A stretch of DNA of 64,000 nt, taken from Glossina fuscipes. Lineage: Eukaryota > Arthropoda > Insecta > Diptera > Glossinidae. A model generated the notes under the pieces. The model saw only the letters and a program-made list of their open reading frames with translations, was not told the origin of the DNA and did no database searches. Position 1 is the first letter of the stretch. Each line of letters opens with the position of its first letter. A program made the position numbers and the translations under genes. Where the stretch lies: NCBI RefSeq assembly GCF_014805625.2, contig NW_023998415.1:32222270-32286269 (forward strand). Reading direction: 5' to 3'. Positions 1 through 11,061 of this stretch are shown here, one piece after another.

Positions 1-2840
1 TGCTTTGCATTGAAAATAAAAAATTTCAAGAGAAGAATGCTAAGTTATTCTTAAAGCTTTTTTTTTTCTTTCTTTAGAATTGCGTTTACTATATAAAAAG
101 GAAACGCCTTCAGTTCGGGCATAAGTTAATATGAAAAAGAAAAAGAAAAAAAAAAAAATTCGCGGAAAATTTCAAACGAAATTTCTTCAAGTTCTTATAA
201 TTTGACAGGTCGTTGACAGATTTGGGGAACGCCTACGCTATGTCTGCGTGCTATGCTTGCATGCATACACAATGGAAATGCTAACAAACTTAATAACACT
301 ATTTACATGGCATTGAATATAAAACATGTGTATGAGCTGATATTAACGGTTAACGGTCTCCGACAGTCTTAACAAAGAATTATTATTAATTGAATAGTCA
401 TTGCATTTCAAATTGACATTGTTCTAAATACAATGACATAGACAATTCAAATATAGTCCGAGAAATAAATATACCTATAATAGTTCAGATTCCTTCAGTT
501 ACTTAACGTTTCACAGCCGTCGCTACCGTAGAAAAGTCTTTTGCGTAACCCTCTACATAAAACTTTTAAAATGCTCCCATATAGTTACGTCTTCTTAAGG
601 TTATCTTCTCCTAATTTCAAAGTAGCTCACAAGTGAACTTGCCTTGCCATTACTGCTAGCGGACAATAGGAAGCAGGAAGTAGATCTTAGCATTGCGAAA
701 GCAAGTCTTTTCTCATTTATATTAAGAAGAGTTTTTTTTTTTTTGAAAACGTAGCTGTGATACAGTCATGAGCCCACTGACAGCCAATACTTGTCGATGG
801 CCTCTTCTTTGCATTATAAAATGATTTATTTATCGTTATGAGTAAAGATGCTTGACAGCAAAATAGTTTTCATAATTTTTTTTTTCTTAAAGAGTGAAAT
901 GAAATGAAAAGTAATAAAGTGATTTTTGGAACTCTGGTTTTGCTCTTTTTCTAAAAGAATTTTCTAAGATAATTTTTCATCTGATAAAATATTTTCACTC
1001 ATAGTTATTGCACATGAACCTAGATATAATTAACTGATTGCTTTATAATATTAAATTTTGATTTTATTATGCGAGTGCTTTCCGTCCATACTTTAAGAAA
1101 ACACAAGTAAAAATCTTATAGTCGTCCACGGCTCACAATTACATATTCACTTCTGTCAACTTGATAACTGGCCTGATTCGAATCAATTTTAATCGCTCGC
1201 TTCCTTGATGGAAAAAAGTCGACCTACCAAATTTCCTTAAGATATTTTAGAAATTGCGATCTGCAGGCTGAACGCATTATTGCGTTTGGACAGACGGACA
1301 GACGGAAAGAAAAGCGTGTATAAAGTGTGTGGGTCTATCCCAAGCCCTACTGGGTTTTGTATACATCCGTACAAATGCAATATATCTTGTAACACAAGCG
1401 GCATAGGGTACAGTTAATACAGTTATATGAAATAGTGATCTGTTCCTTATCAAATACAAAATAGTATTGCAAAGGAATTCGCTAACGAATCAGCTAAAGG
1501 AGATCATATTCATAGAATGGCATCAAGTTGATGTCTCGCAGATGATGGAGATTCTTTAAATTTTGATTGTTTTGACTTTCGAATTACGTCGCTTTGCAGA
1601 ATTGATCTGTGTAACTGATCAAATCTTAGTTTCTATTTCAAATGTTGCGATTTGCTAAGCAAAAATGATTAAGAGCTCACTTCACTTTTGATTTTGCCGA
1701 ACTTCACTTTAATTTATCCATGGAATAGTTTCGAATGATATGAAAAAATGATTTTAGGCGTGGTCAACAAATTTTGGATTTTTCGCATACAGTTGTATAG
1801 CATCATAATAAACAGATACTTGGAACTTTGAACTTTTTGTTGCCCGAAAGACGATTTTATATATGACACGCAAAATAAATGCAACACTTTTCAGTCAAGT
1901 CATTCATAGTTTTTAAAATACCTTTAATATATAGGTAAGAAAAAGTGGGTACGTGGAACTCTACTAGAATTCGAACATTTTTTATTAACAAAATATTGCT
2001 CCTTTCGATTGAATACAAGGCAGTTGTTTTTAACCCAAATACTCGCCAATCCTTCAATAATCAATGTTTTTAAAAAATTGTATATAACTCACTGGCTGTA
2101 GAGAAATCACTTAATAGGATAGGAAAAGATTTTCCTTTTCCTTAATTGCAAAATTGCATCTCCAACAGTGCTTGCTACTAAAGATACCTCGCAAAAACGT
2201 TTGCGGTATTGCCATTTTTAATAATTTTTCAAAAATATACCGTTTTTAAGACTTTCAAATACGCTTAAGTATTTTGCATCAAATATAATTATTTCATTAC
2301 ATTTTCTTCCATCTCAACGCAATGTCCAAAAATGCTTTTCCACTTAGGCTGCTAAAGTGATGTTACACCCCTTATATCCCTAAATAATTTTCAGAATTTT
2401 CGTATTCTTTACAAGCGTAATGATAATATTTTATATATCATATTTCAAGCGGTGGTGGTGATGCTGTTGGTGCCTACACTGACTCTTCGATTAGCAGTAA
2501 TGGCAAGAGTAAGATGTCCCTCTTTATAATTTGATTATAACATATATTCGGCATCAGATATAATTTCCATTTGACAATAGCGTCTTAGTTGAATCTGTTG
2601 GATGAGTAAAAGTCATCGAAATCAAATTTTGAAGACATTAAGAGGAAAAGACACAGACTATAAAGTTATTTCATAGCATGTTGCCTTAAAAGCAAATTTC
2701 GATATGAGTTCTTCTGTGTATATTAAAATCCATTAAAAATTATTCAAGTTATTAACTTTTTAAAGTAAAAATATCCAAGTGTGTGATAATATGTTTTGGT
2801 TTTTTTTGTTTGTGTTTCTCTTGTATTTTTTTGCTTTTAG
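1..2840. other. Gene-poor 5' flank of the chitin-binding gene
   Basis: No convincing protein gene is visible here. Reading frames are short and AT-driven. Two fragments resemble reverse-strand pieces of dipteran DINE-1-like repeats: a GGACAGACGGACAGACGG stretch near 1288 and a GGCGTGGTC motif near 1757. Their order does not match a single copy. A short frame starting ATG at 2461 (MLLVPTLTLRLAVMAR, followed by GTAAGA) is hydrophobic and could be a signal-peptide exon for the gene at 3.5 kb, because its intron phase (0) fits the acceptor at 3468-3469. This is inference only. Confidence 0.5.
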
Positions 2841-2926
2841 TCGTATGTAATTCATATATGAACACGCGCCAAATTTGTGGTGAATTTATTACCCCACCAA
2901 GCCAAAATAATCGAACTTTAACTCAG
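2841..2926 (+). CDS. Possible upstream exon of the chitin-binding gene
   Basis: A long pyrimidine tract (about 2793-2838) ends in TTTTAG at 2840, an excellent 3' splice site. The 86 nt that follow stay open in a frame reading NSYMNTRQICGEF and onward, and reach CAG|GTGTCT at 2926/2927, with a second usable CAG|GTGGCA nine bases on. Its 3' phase (0) matches the acceptor of the next exon at 3470. Its 5' phase needs one base from an earlier exon, which I could not place. The 68-codon frame over this segment opens at a GTG inside the pyrimidine tract, not at an ATG, so it is not a stand-alone gene. It could equally be a chance acceptor. Confidence 0.3.
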
Positions 2927-3469
2927 GTGTCTCAGGTGGCATCTCTTAGTTCACTAACGGCCATTAACACAACAGCAATCAATTTCTAATCAAAGAAATT
3001 TACTTCCATATGTTAATAAAATTTCACTTTACATCATTGAAATTGACATGAAATTAGAACAGAAGTGAAACTTTTGTATATGTGTTGTGACGGCGGCAAC
3101 GTAAAAAAAAAAAAAAAAACATATGTGGGTGTAGGCTAAGCAAAGGTAGTTGATATCTGGCAGGTTAATAGCTGCTTGCAGACATTATGAAAACTTACGT
3201 GTATAGTCTAGAGTTAAATTTGCAAAACCATTTTATATAGATTATGTGTGAACATACGATTAGTAATCATAATCCACATCCATAAATGTCACGTGCCGGT
3301 CGTACGCTACAAATATCACTAACACAATAATATCTTTCAATACAATGCGTATTGAAAGAAATTCAAAAGCTTAATATGTTAGACACGTCTGTCTTTACCA
3401 ACTTTGTGTATTGTGTGTTTGAACGCTAAGTTAACGAATTTTAATGATTTTCCGTTGATTTCATTTTAG

Positions 3470-6400
3470 AAGAATATGCCAATTATCCAGCAAAGAGAGA
3501 TTCCGGCTGTAAAGGAAATTGAGACAAGCTCAGCGGAGGTAACAAATCCCGATATGATGATAATTTCTACGCTGAATTTGCCCAGCAATGCGACTTCAAT
3601 TAGAGCTGATATTACAGATGGATTCTCGTGCCGGAATAGAACTTATGGCTATTATGCCGATGTCGATAATGATTGTCAAATTTTCCATGTATGCTTGCCA
3701 GTTAGTTATGCTGACGGTAAAGAAAGTACTTTTCGCTGGAGCTTTATCTGTCCCGAAGAAACCGTTTTCAGTCAGGTTAGTTCATTTCGCATTATTCATA
3801 AGAAAGCTTTCTACATTCCGTGCATATTTAATAGGATTCATTCACTTGTATGCGGCCCGAAGACATGGTTATAACGTGTGAAGAATCATTTCAATATTAT
3901 GAATTGAATCGGAATTTTGGTGTAGTTGAAAACGAATTGGAACAAAGTATTGAAAACGAATCAATTAATTTCGCCGAAAGTCAACAACCTATTGTTATAT
4001 CACCGAAACCAGAATCAAATCTAGAACCACAAGCAATACAAATAGCTGACGAAGAATCTAAACCTGTGAACATACCAGTTAAAGTACAAAAACCAAATCG
4101 CAGAAAGCCTGGCTCGTCATTTATAACACAAAAAAGGCCTAACCACCCTCCTCAGTACCCTTTACGTAAATTACCACCGGCTCAAGCCGTAATAAATGAC
4201 GCGGCAGCAGAAGTTGATGCTGCAAACTTGCATGAGGAAGAACCAATTAAGTCTGGTACCATTCAAAAGTTTTCAAGACGTCCTTTACCTTCAACGACAC
4301 TGAAAGATAAAACATCTCCTTCCTATCCAGAGTCTACAATCGCTCTTCGAACAGAACTTTACAATCAAAAACGAAAACGCCCCACCCTGTTTAATAAAAA
4401 AGACACCGTTCTTCCCACGGATACTGATACTGCTCTAATTCCTCAACCACCTCGCATTGAAAAGCCTATACAAAACTTTTCCAAAGTGGAATCTGAATTG
4501 CCACACGTCAATGCTCCAGCTGAAATGGCCGACTCGGATTCAGAAGCCTCGGAAACTAAGGAAATCTTTGTAAAACCAGCGTTTGCGGAAATCGCCAAAG
4601 CTTCTGATGGCGTTTTATTGGTAGAGGAACCGCAAATTATTGAGCATGAAATCAATAGTGAAGAAGTTAAAGAATCACCGCCAAAGGCTATTGCAAACAT
4701 TCCCGTTATTATTGCAGAATCTGAAAACACGAAAGGGATTGGAGATTTAGAATCTATTAAAGTGGAGAAACAGAATGATGAAAGAACTCAGGCTAGTGAA
4801 ATTATTCAAACAGCCAATGCAAATTATAGGCCTGGAGAGAATTTAGATGAAGAGCTTAGCCATACAGGTTCAGCCGAAGGCGCTGAGTATTTTGGTGATC
4901 ATATATCTGAATTCATAAGACCTTTACCAGATACCCGGATAAAAGATTCTCTTCATCCAGCAGAATCTCCAACCGTATTAGATATTCAATCTCCAAACGT
5001 ATCCGAAGCCGCTGAAGACATTCAAATTCCTGAAAAGACTCAAGTAACAATAGCAACTACATCTACTGATGAAAATCAGCTTAAAACTGCTGAAGAATCT
5101 TCAGTCTCAGCGCAACAACCTTCAAATGAAATAGGAGCGGATGTAAGTTTGGCAACGGTGAGTCAAAATCAGCCAATTGCTGAAGACATTCCGAGTGGCG
5201 TAGAGGAACCGCAACCGTCAGAAGATGCTCAAATTGTTGAAGAAATTCCGCAGTCCCTTGAAGAAATTCGAATTGACGAGCAAGCTTCTGCGGGACCGAC
5301 AAGTTTTGAAGAGAATTCAGAAGAAAGTTCTCCTCCTATACAATCCCAAACTGTTGAAGAAATGGAAGCTGAGAAACCAGATGATGCGCCAGATTCTATG
5401 CCAGCTACGCCAGAGATGGCTCAGCAAGATCCTCTAGTTCAGCAAATGTTTGAAGAAAAAATTAATATAGATACCAGTAAACAATCCATGGCAGGATTCA
5501 AGCCAGCAGATCCTGTTATGGCTGCTGAAGCTGAAAAACTGATCGTTGATTTTATTAATACATTAAGAAATGCTGATACAGATATTAAGCAAGTTAGCGA
5601 TTCAGCGCAGATGGAAGATGAAATCAGTGAAGTCATAAAATCTCAAGAAGATGAAACAGATGATGAAACAGAAGATGAAACAGAAGTTGAAAAAGTTATC
5701 AAAGATGAAAGACTCGATCTTCAAGAGCATGAAAATATTGATACTTCACAAGATTTGGATAAATCTACCGAAACTGAAAATGCTCAAGAAATAATAAAAA
5801 ATGTAAGCACAGCCGAAGTGTCAATTGAAAACGATGTACCGCTAAACGAATCCGAAATTAGTGAAGAAGAGAAAATGAAATCTGAAATTGAGGCTAATGC
5901 AGAAATAATGAGCGAGTCCGGTGAATCGGTGGCTATGAACGCTGTACAGGATCAAAATTCTGAGGCAGCTTATATAGAATCTGAGCAGATAGATCAACAG
6001 CAATCAAAGATCGATAAACCTATAGAGCAAGAAATACAACATACACCGATTGATGAAGACTCCTCCGTTGCGGAAGAAGAAGAAATTCGTGAAAATGAAG
6101 TTGCACCCGTGATTAGTAGTGAAAGTGCTGAAGAAACAGAGATCGAATCCGATGATAGTCAACCTCATTTTACTAATGGTTACAAACCCCTGAGTATTGA
6201 TGATATAGTGGAATTAGTTAAGGAACGTTTAGATCATATGCCCAAAAATGAAATGGAGACTCCAATGCAATTGGATCAAGTGTTAAGTAACATTAACGAA
6301 GAAAAAAAAGAAGAAGAAGAAGAAGAAGAAGATGAGAAAGCACATGAAAATAACGCAGAAGAACAAAAACTAAATTTGGAAATACAATCCGATGAAGATA

Positions 6401-6651
6401 TTGTGATGCCAATCTATCATCGTGTACCAAACGATCAAACCATAGCACAAGCGATGAACGCTGAATCGATAATTACATTGGATCAGGCTAATCAAAATGA
6501 TAATGGGGGAAGTATGGAAAGTGATTTAAACTCCATATCCGAAGCTGATTTGCAATTAAAAACCAATCGACCTTATAGATCACGAAGTATGTTAAAACCG
6601 ATTTTAGACACACGTAAACGTCGTTTCCTTTTTAAATCTGATGCCAGCTAA
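3470..6651 (+). CDS. Secreted chitin-binding (CBM14/peritrophin-A) protein with long acidic tail
   Basis: This is a spliced gene with exons 3470-3775 and 3835-6651 and a phase-0 intron of 59 nt. From ATG 3476 it reads 1038 residues. One CBM14/peritrophin-A domain is seen at about residues 52-115, with six cysteines at 52, 67, 73, 92, 105 and 115 and the typical aromatic core YGYYADVDNDC. The fifth and sixth cysteines appear only after splicing, which supports the intron. CBM14 domains bind chitin in cuticle, trachea or peritrophic matrix. The remaining 920 or so residues are rich in Glu, Asp, Ser, Gln and Pro, with basic patches early in the tail, a run of Glu near residues 923-935, and a basic RKRR at 1027-1030 close to the C-terminus that could be a furin-type site. 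The acceptor at 3468-3469 shows that coding sequence or leader lies upstream, so the signal peptide is not in this model. Domain call is firm; biological role is inferred. Confidence 0.88.
3776..3834 (+). other. 59-nt intron in the chitin-binding gene
   Basis: The donor is CAG|GTTAGT at 3775/3776 and the acceptor is TTTAATAG|GAT at 3834/3835. Removing it joins FSQ to DSFTC in frame (phase 0) and completes the six-cysteine CBM14 pattern. Without removal the frame runs into an unrelated end at 3874. The length is typical of short fly introns. Confidence 0.85.
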
Positions 6652-7105
6652 GCGGTATTAGTGAGTCGTTGAGATATTTGTGCAGCTAAGCCATAAAACC
6701 CGCCCAAAATCTTATTATTTTAGATTTTCTTTTTAGATATTCCCCTTAAGCGAATCGTTTCACTTTCGTTTTCTTTCTCGTCGCCCATTATTTTCGCATT
6801 TGGATATCTTACGTCTGACTTAATTAAACTATGGGACTTTTTAATATAAATTATAAATTATTCTTAATTTAAATTAAAATTATAATCTATGTGTTCTAGA
6901 TTATATATAATGATATTAAACAAGAAAAAAAGAAAAAGAAGAAGAAAAGAAATAAGTCTGTGTAGTGTATTATGGCATGAAATTTTATAAAGTAATTATT
7001 TTGAATTTTAATTTTGTTATTTATTTTGCGATTTCAATGATATTTTATATAACTCTGTGAGCATGTCAATCGACTTCTAATAAAGTGGTAAGAAATTTTT
7101 TATTA
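6652..7105 (+). terminator. 3' UTR and poly(A) signal of the chitin-binding gene
   Basis: After the TAA at 6649-6651 there is an AT-rich non-coding stretch. A canonical AATAAA lies at 7079-7084, followed at once by a GTGGTAAG and T-rich segment, as expected for a cleavage site. The implied 3' UTR is about 450 nt. No canonical AATAAA was noticed earlier between the stop codon and this site. Confidence 0.6.
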
Positions 7106-8453
7106 AATTGACCAGAGTAGCGTTTAATTTTTCAAAATAACAGCTAATCAGTTATTTCGGATAATTATTTAACATCACCTGAAATTTTTGAGACCCATTG
7201 GTTCAGATTGGAACGTTATAAACGGTAATATAGTGCAAATCAAGAGCAAATTATCAGCATATGTTAATTGGAATTTTTTAAAAGACACTTTTCATTGTTC
7301 GCTTATCCCGACGACTGCATAGTCCGTAAGCAATCTCGATTTCGGATTTCATTGAGGATGCGTGTACTGTTCGATAAGTAATTGCCAGACTCTGACAAGT
7401 GCATATATGAAAAAAAAAAAAAAACTGAACCAAAATGAAGCGGTATTGAAGTGCCCGTATCTAACTATCTTTACCTAGAAGAGTGACAGGATCAAAAAAA
7501 AGCGAGACGAGGTAGTTAGTTTGTTTTTCTATCGTTCACAAGCTCTCTAAAAGCTATTTTCGGGCTTTTAAGAGCTTTTCATTACCTTCTTCGAACCTCT
7601 GTAAAACCCATTATACGGATGTGTACGTGATATGCTGTCTCTCCAATGCGTGAGTTTAAGTCTCTTTTAAGATTAAGATTAGATTTCATTTATTCCAGTT
7701 TTTTCTTAAGTTTAGGAAAACTTCTTAAGACCTTTTTTATTATACGGATAACGAGCAAGAAAATTTATCTTGGTTTATAGATGCTGCTTTAGTTGTTTCC
7801 TGCGACCGTTCGATGTGGCTTGTTTTCCATACCGATCTGCGTGTAAAAATTTCCAATGTTTTTGCTAAATGTGAAGCCAATAGCTTCACCTGTGTGACTT
7901 GGAAACTGTTTACCACAACAAACGGACAGATGAACTTGCCTAAATCGATTCAGAAGTTAATGCTAAGCTAGAATATATACATAGTCTAAGGAGTCTGTAA
8001 TGTTTCGTACTTCATGTTTAGACAAAATGAATACACCCGCATCCTCCAGTAGTGAGTATTAAGGCAATAATTTTGCAAAATTTATTCGCTTTATAAGGAA
8101 GAACACAACGAGAATCGGACATGGTAGCCATATAAATGTAGGTTGAATCCTGTAAGAGGAGGTTGAATGATATCGTATACCACATCATTGTTATGGCATA
8201 GTCTGTCTTCAAGCCAGGAAATAGACCCTCTTAACTAATACAGGAGTGCTCGATTTATATTCTTTTCTTTCTTATGTTTATTTAGAAAAAACCAGTTTGT
8301 TATTATTATTATTAGGTGCTTGTGTAAATTATAATATTAATGAATTAATTATTAATTAAATTATTTACTCTATAGAAAATAATGTACGATGAAGGCAAGG
8401 TGAGGACTACCGGTTAATGCTCGTTTTTTCAAAAAGACAAAAAGTTAATTCAT

Positions 8454-8505
<52 letters not shown>

Positions 8506-9618
8506 GAAAGCGTAAAATTAAATCTGAATAATTTTGTTGGTATACTCTCAAGATTTCCATAGGTTTACCCGGTCTGAATGCCAATCTTCGACTTGTTGAA
8601 AGCTATAAGCAATCACAACCTAAATATTTAATTGCGGCAGACATGAGAAGCAGATTGGTGTGCTGCAAATCCCGCCAATGTTCTTGATTTGATTTCCTTG
8701 GCGTGAGTTGGATATAGTAGCTGACCTTGAATTAAGATTAACTTTAAAGTAGTGTGGATTGTAATACTAAAAATGCAAATATGTGCAAATAATGCAAATA
8801 ATAACAATAATATAATTGTAGTATATACTGATAAAATAGAGTTAAAAGCACTTTTTTAAGCTAATATGCGGTTTGTTTTTTTCAGTAGTGACCACATGTT
8901 ATCCATTCTTTTGATGCATTCTTTATTATATTATCGTAGCTGAATAAGCATACATAAGAAGTCTATGTCCAGCTTTGTCCTTTGAATGAAAAACGAGTTT
9001 AAAGAAAAATTATGTAAACAATTGTTTCGCCTCTCAAACTACCAACGACCAATGTACCAAGGGGCAGATGTTATTAAATCGGTACAAAATTTAATTTTGC
9101 CGGTTTTACCGGAATGTATATGTATATGTACATATATATATATATGTACATGCATACATACAATACAAATCAGTGATGAATTAATGATGCACATAAAAAT
9201 CACGAACTGCTTTATGGTGCATATCTAAGGTTCATGAGAACTTGAAGGAAAACTATATGAAAAATGATAAGTAATTAGTAAAACAATAAATGTAAAATTC
9301 ATTCGCTTTTACTTTGGATTATTAGCTGTATATAATGTATAACTGTTGAAATACAGGAATAGAAATCGTCCTTTCTACTTCTCAAATACAGTATGAAAAT
9401 GTACATACATAATATATTACATAGATTTGGTAGCATTACAACCTGTGGATAATTGATTAATTTAAAGTCAACTGTTTGGTTGATCATTTTACTATACATA
9501 CAAATACATATTCGTGTATATATATATATATATATCAGTAACGCATCACATTATTCTTAAATACTTTTAGGTTGATATATATAAAAAAAAAAAAAAAAAC
9601 ATATAATGAGTGCAAGTA
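7106..9618. other. Intergenic region between convergent genes
   Basis: This stretch separates the 3' ends of the chitin-binding gene (plus) and the PTB gene (minus). It is AT-rich and carries a long (GA)n tract near 8455 and (TA)n near 9520. No coding frame worth calling is present. No canonical AATAAA on the minus strand was seen within about 400 nt of the PTB stop codon, so its poly(A) site is not assigned. Confidence 0.6.
8455..8501. repeat. (GA)n microsatellite
   Basis: About 23 uninterrupted AG dinucleotides. Purine-only tracts like this bind GAGA-type factors in flies, but nothing here links it to a promoter. Confidence 0.95.
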
Positions 9619-10595
9619 CTAGGCTTCTGTCTCATCATCAACGCCTGCTGCTAATTCTTCCGGTGAACGTAAATCGATGGCAAACTTTTGACGTGTCGGT
9701 GTTATTTTATCATTTTGAATTTCACCGTTCTCTCGAACACGTCGCGAATAATCCTGAAAAGCGGCTGCCAAAGCATAGGTCAATTTCCGAGCCATAGCAC
9801 GGCTATCGCAAACGAAAGCATGCACTTCAAACGGATGCGAACAATGATCATCTTTGACTAAAATCATGGCAAATACCCGGGTATAGACTAGATCCTGTAC
9901 ACCATACGATATCGTATCGATAGGATAATTCCAATGATTAATGCTGGCTTTAGGTGAAATAATTTCCAAATTGACTCCGTCGACAGAAACTTTTAACTCG
10001 CAAATAGGTAAAGTCTTATTTGGCGGTAGATTTTTTGCAGCCCCTACCATTATGTCGACTGGGCGACGTGTATACTTAATCCCCCATAAACCACGTGCAA
10101 CCTCCGAGCCAATGTATTTAACCTGTTTAATTAAAAATAAGAGCAAAAAAAATTTATTATAGGTAAATGAATGCGAGTTCATATAGAATGAAATTTTAAT
10201 GATTACATGAATATATGAAACTAAAGTGAGATCAGTTTGTCAACGTTGACCCTATGTTCATTTCCGTTCATTCAACGGAAGTAATAATAAAATGAATATA
10301 AAAGTGGTGTTTATGCACGCATTAAATTTACTTGTAGCTCGTATTTATTTATTTATTTATTTATTTATTTTTTTTACAAGAAGTAACCAAGCATGACTTG
10401 GCAGAGTTATAGTTGAAGTAGTGAAAAATTCTCAAAATTAAAATTGAAAACTCTATCAGTTAAGGCAAGTGGGATATTAATAGAAAATTCTTCTCTTATA
10501 TTTTTGCTTATGACATTACTTACTTTAAACGTTATTGGCAAATCGTTTATCGCTACTTGGGCATCGTTGCAATCGTCGATTTTATTGGAAGCCAT
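9619..10595 (-). CDS. PTB/PID-domain adaptor-like protein, two exons
   Basis: Exon 1 is 10595-10524 (24 codons from ATG) and exon 2 is 10122-9619 (167 codons plus TAG), giving 191 residues. The donor AAA|GTAAGT and acceptor TTAAACAG|GTT are both phase 0. The join ITFK-VKYIGSEV restores the start of a phosphotyrosine-binding (PTB/PID) fold, which supports the model strongly. PTB-like elements in order: strand VKYIGS (25-30), LKVSVDGV (67-74), ISYGVQD (95-101), FEVHAFVCDS (122-131) and a C-terminal helix LTYALAAAFQDY (138-149). The domain fills nearly the whole protein, and a short acidic tail (DDETEA) follows. PTB proteins are cytoplasmic adaptors that bind NPxY-type peptides or lipids. I do not recognise a specific orthologue. 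It differs from Ced-6, Numb and Dab as I know them, so ligand and pathway are open. Confidence 0.87.
10123..10523 (-). other. 401-nt intron of the PTB gene
   Basis: On the minus strand it begins GTAAGTAATG and ends with a T-rich stretch then TTAAACAG. It contains a short tandem ATTT-type repeat (about 10346-10372 on the plus strand). No other coding content was seen. Confidence 0.82.
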
Positions 10596-10809
10596 TGTGA
10601 TTTTACTAAATAAATTTCCTAAATTTTTTTACTGCTATTCGAAGAACGTTTAGCAAGTCTTTAGCTTTCGTGCCGGTTGACAAACATTAGGTTGGTGGCT
10701 TTCTCTTATGTAACTCTGAAAAGTTAAAAAAACAAAAAAAAAAACACATGTGACAAAAAGTACAAAAAGCACAATACATAAATAGTATTTTCTTAAGTGT
10801 CTTAGCGAA
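10596..10809. promoter_or_regulatory. Short divergent upstream region
   Basis: These 214 nt lie between the ATG of the PTB gene (minus) and the ATG of a possible small reading frame (plus). A palindromic CACATGTG E-box-like site sits at 10745-10752. No clear TATA box or initiator was identified. A promoter for the PTB gene must lie here or just beyond, so the regulatory role is inferred from position. Confidence 0.35.
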
Positions 10810-11061
10810 ATGATAAACAACTTCGTTGCACCGCACCGTACCGTTCAAATCAAAATCGATACGAATTCAAAGAAAAGTGAAAGGCACAGACCTTCTTATA
10901 TGAACAATTTATTTGTTAATATGTATCAAGAAGAAGAAAAAAGCCGGCTGAATATGAAAATGTATTATCAGAATGCTCTTTCGCTTCCTTCCTCGACAGA
11001 TAACTTTTTAATAGCCAAAGCAACGAAATCTGCGACAGTCAGCCAACGAAAATGCAGGTGA
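10810..11061 (+). CDS. Possible small protein or first coding exon (83 codons)
   Basis: ATG in a good fly context (GCGAAATGA) opens an 83-codon frame ending in TGA. Its composition is more mixed and richer in GC than its flanks: it is basic and polar, begins MINNFVAPHRTVQIKID, and has a stretch QEEEKSRLN in the middle and SLPSSTDN later. It has no hydrophobic segment and no motif I know. The end reads AATGCAG|GTGACT, which would serve as a splice donor (phase 2), so it may be the first coding exon of a plus-strand gene that continues to the right. No matching downstream exon was found. It could also be a chance frame. Confidence 0.38.
   Translation: MINNFVAPHRTVQIKIDTNSKKSERHRPSYMNNLFVNMYQEEEKSRLNMKMYYQNALSLPSSTDNFLIAKATKSATVSQRKCR

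Noticed and set aside
2783..2989. 68-codon frame that looks like a signal peptide (hydrophobic first 25 residues)
   Set aside because: It opens with GTG, not ATG, and the hydrophobic part is the pyrimidine tract of a splice acceptor. Only the part after 2840 is kept as a possible exon.
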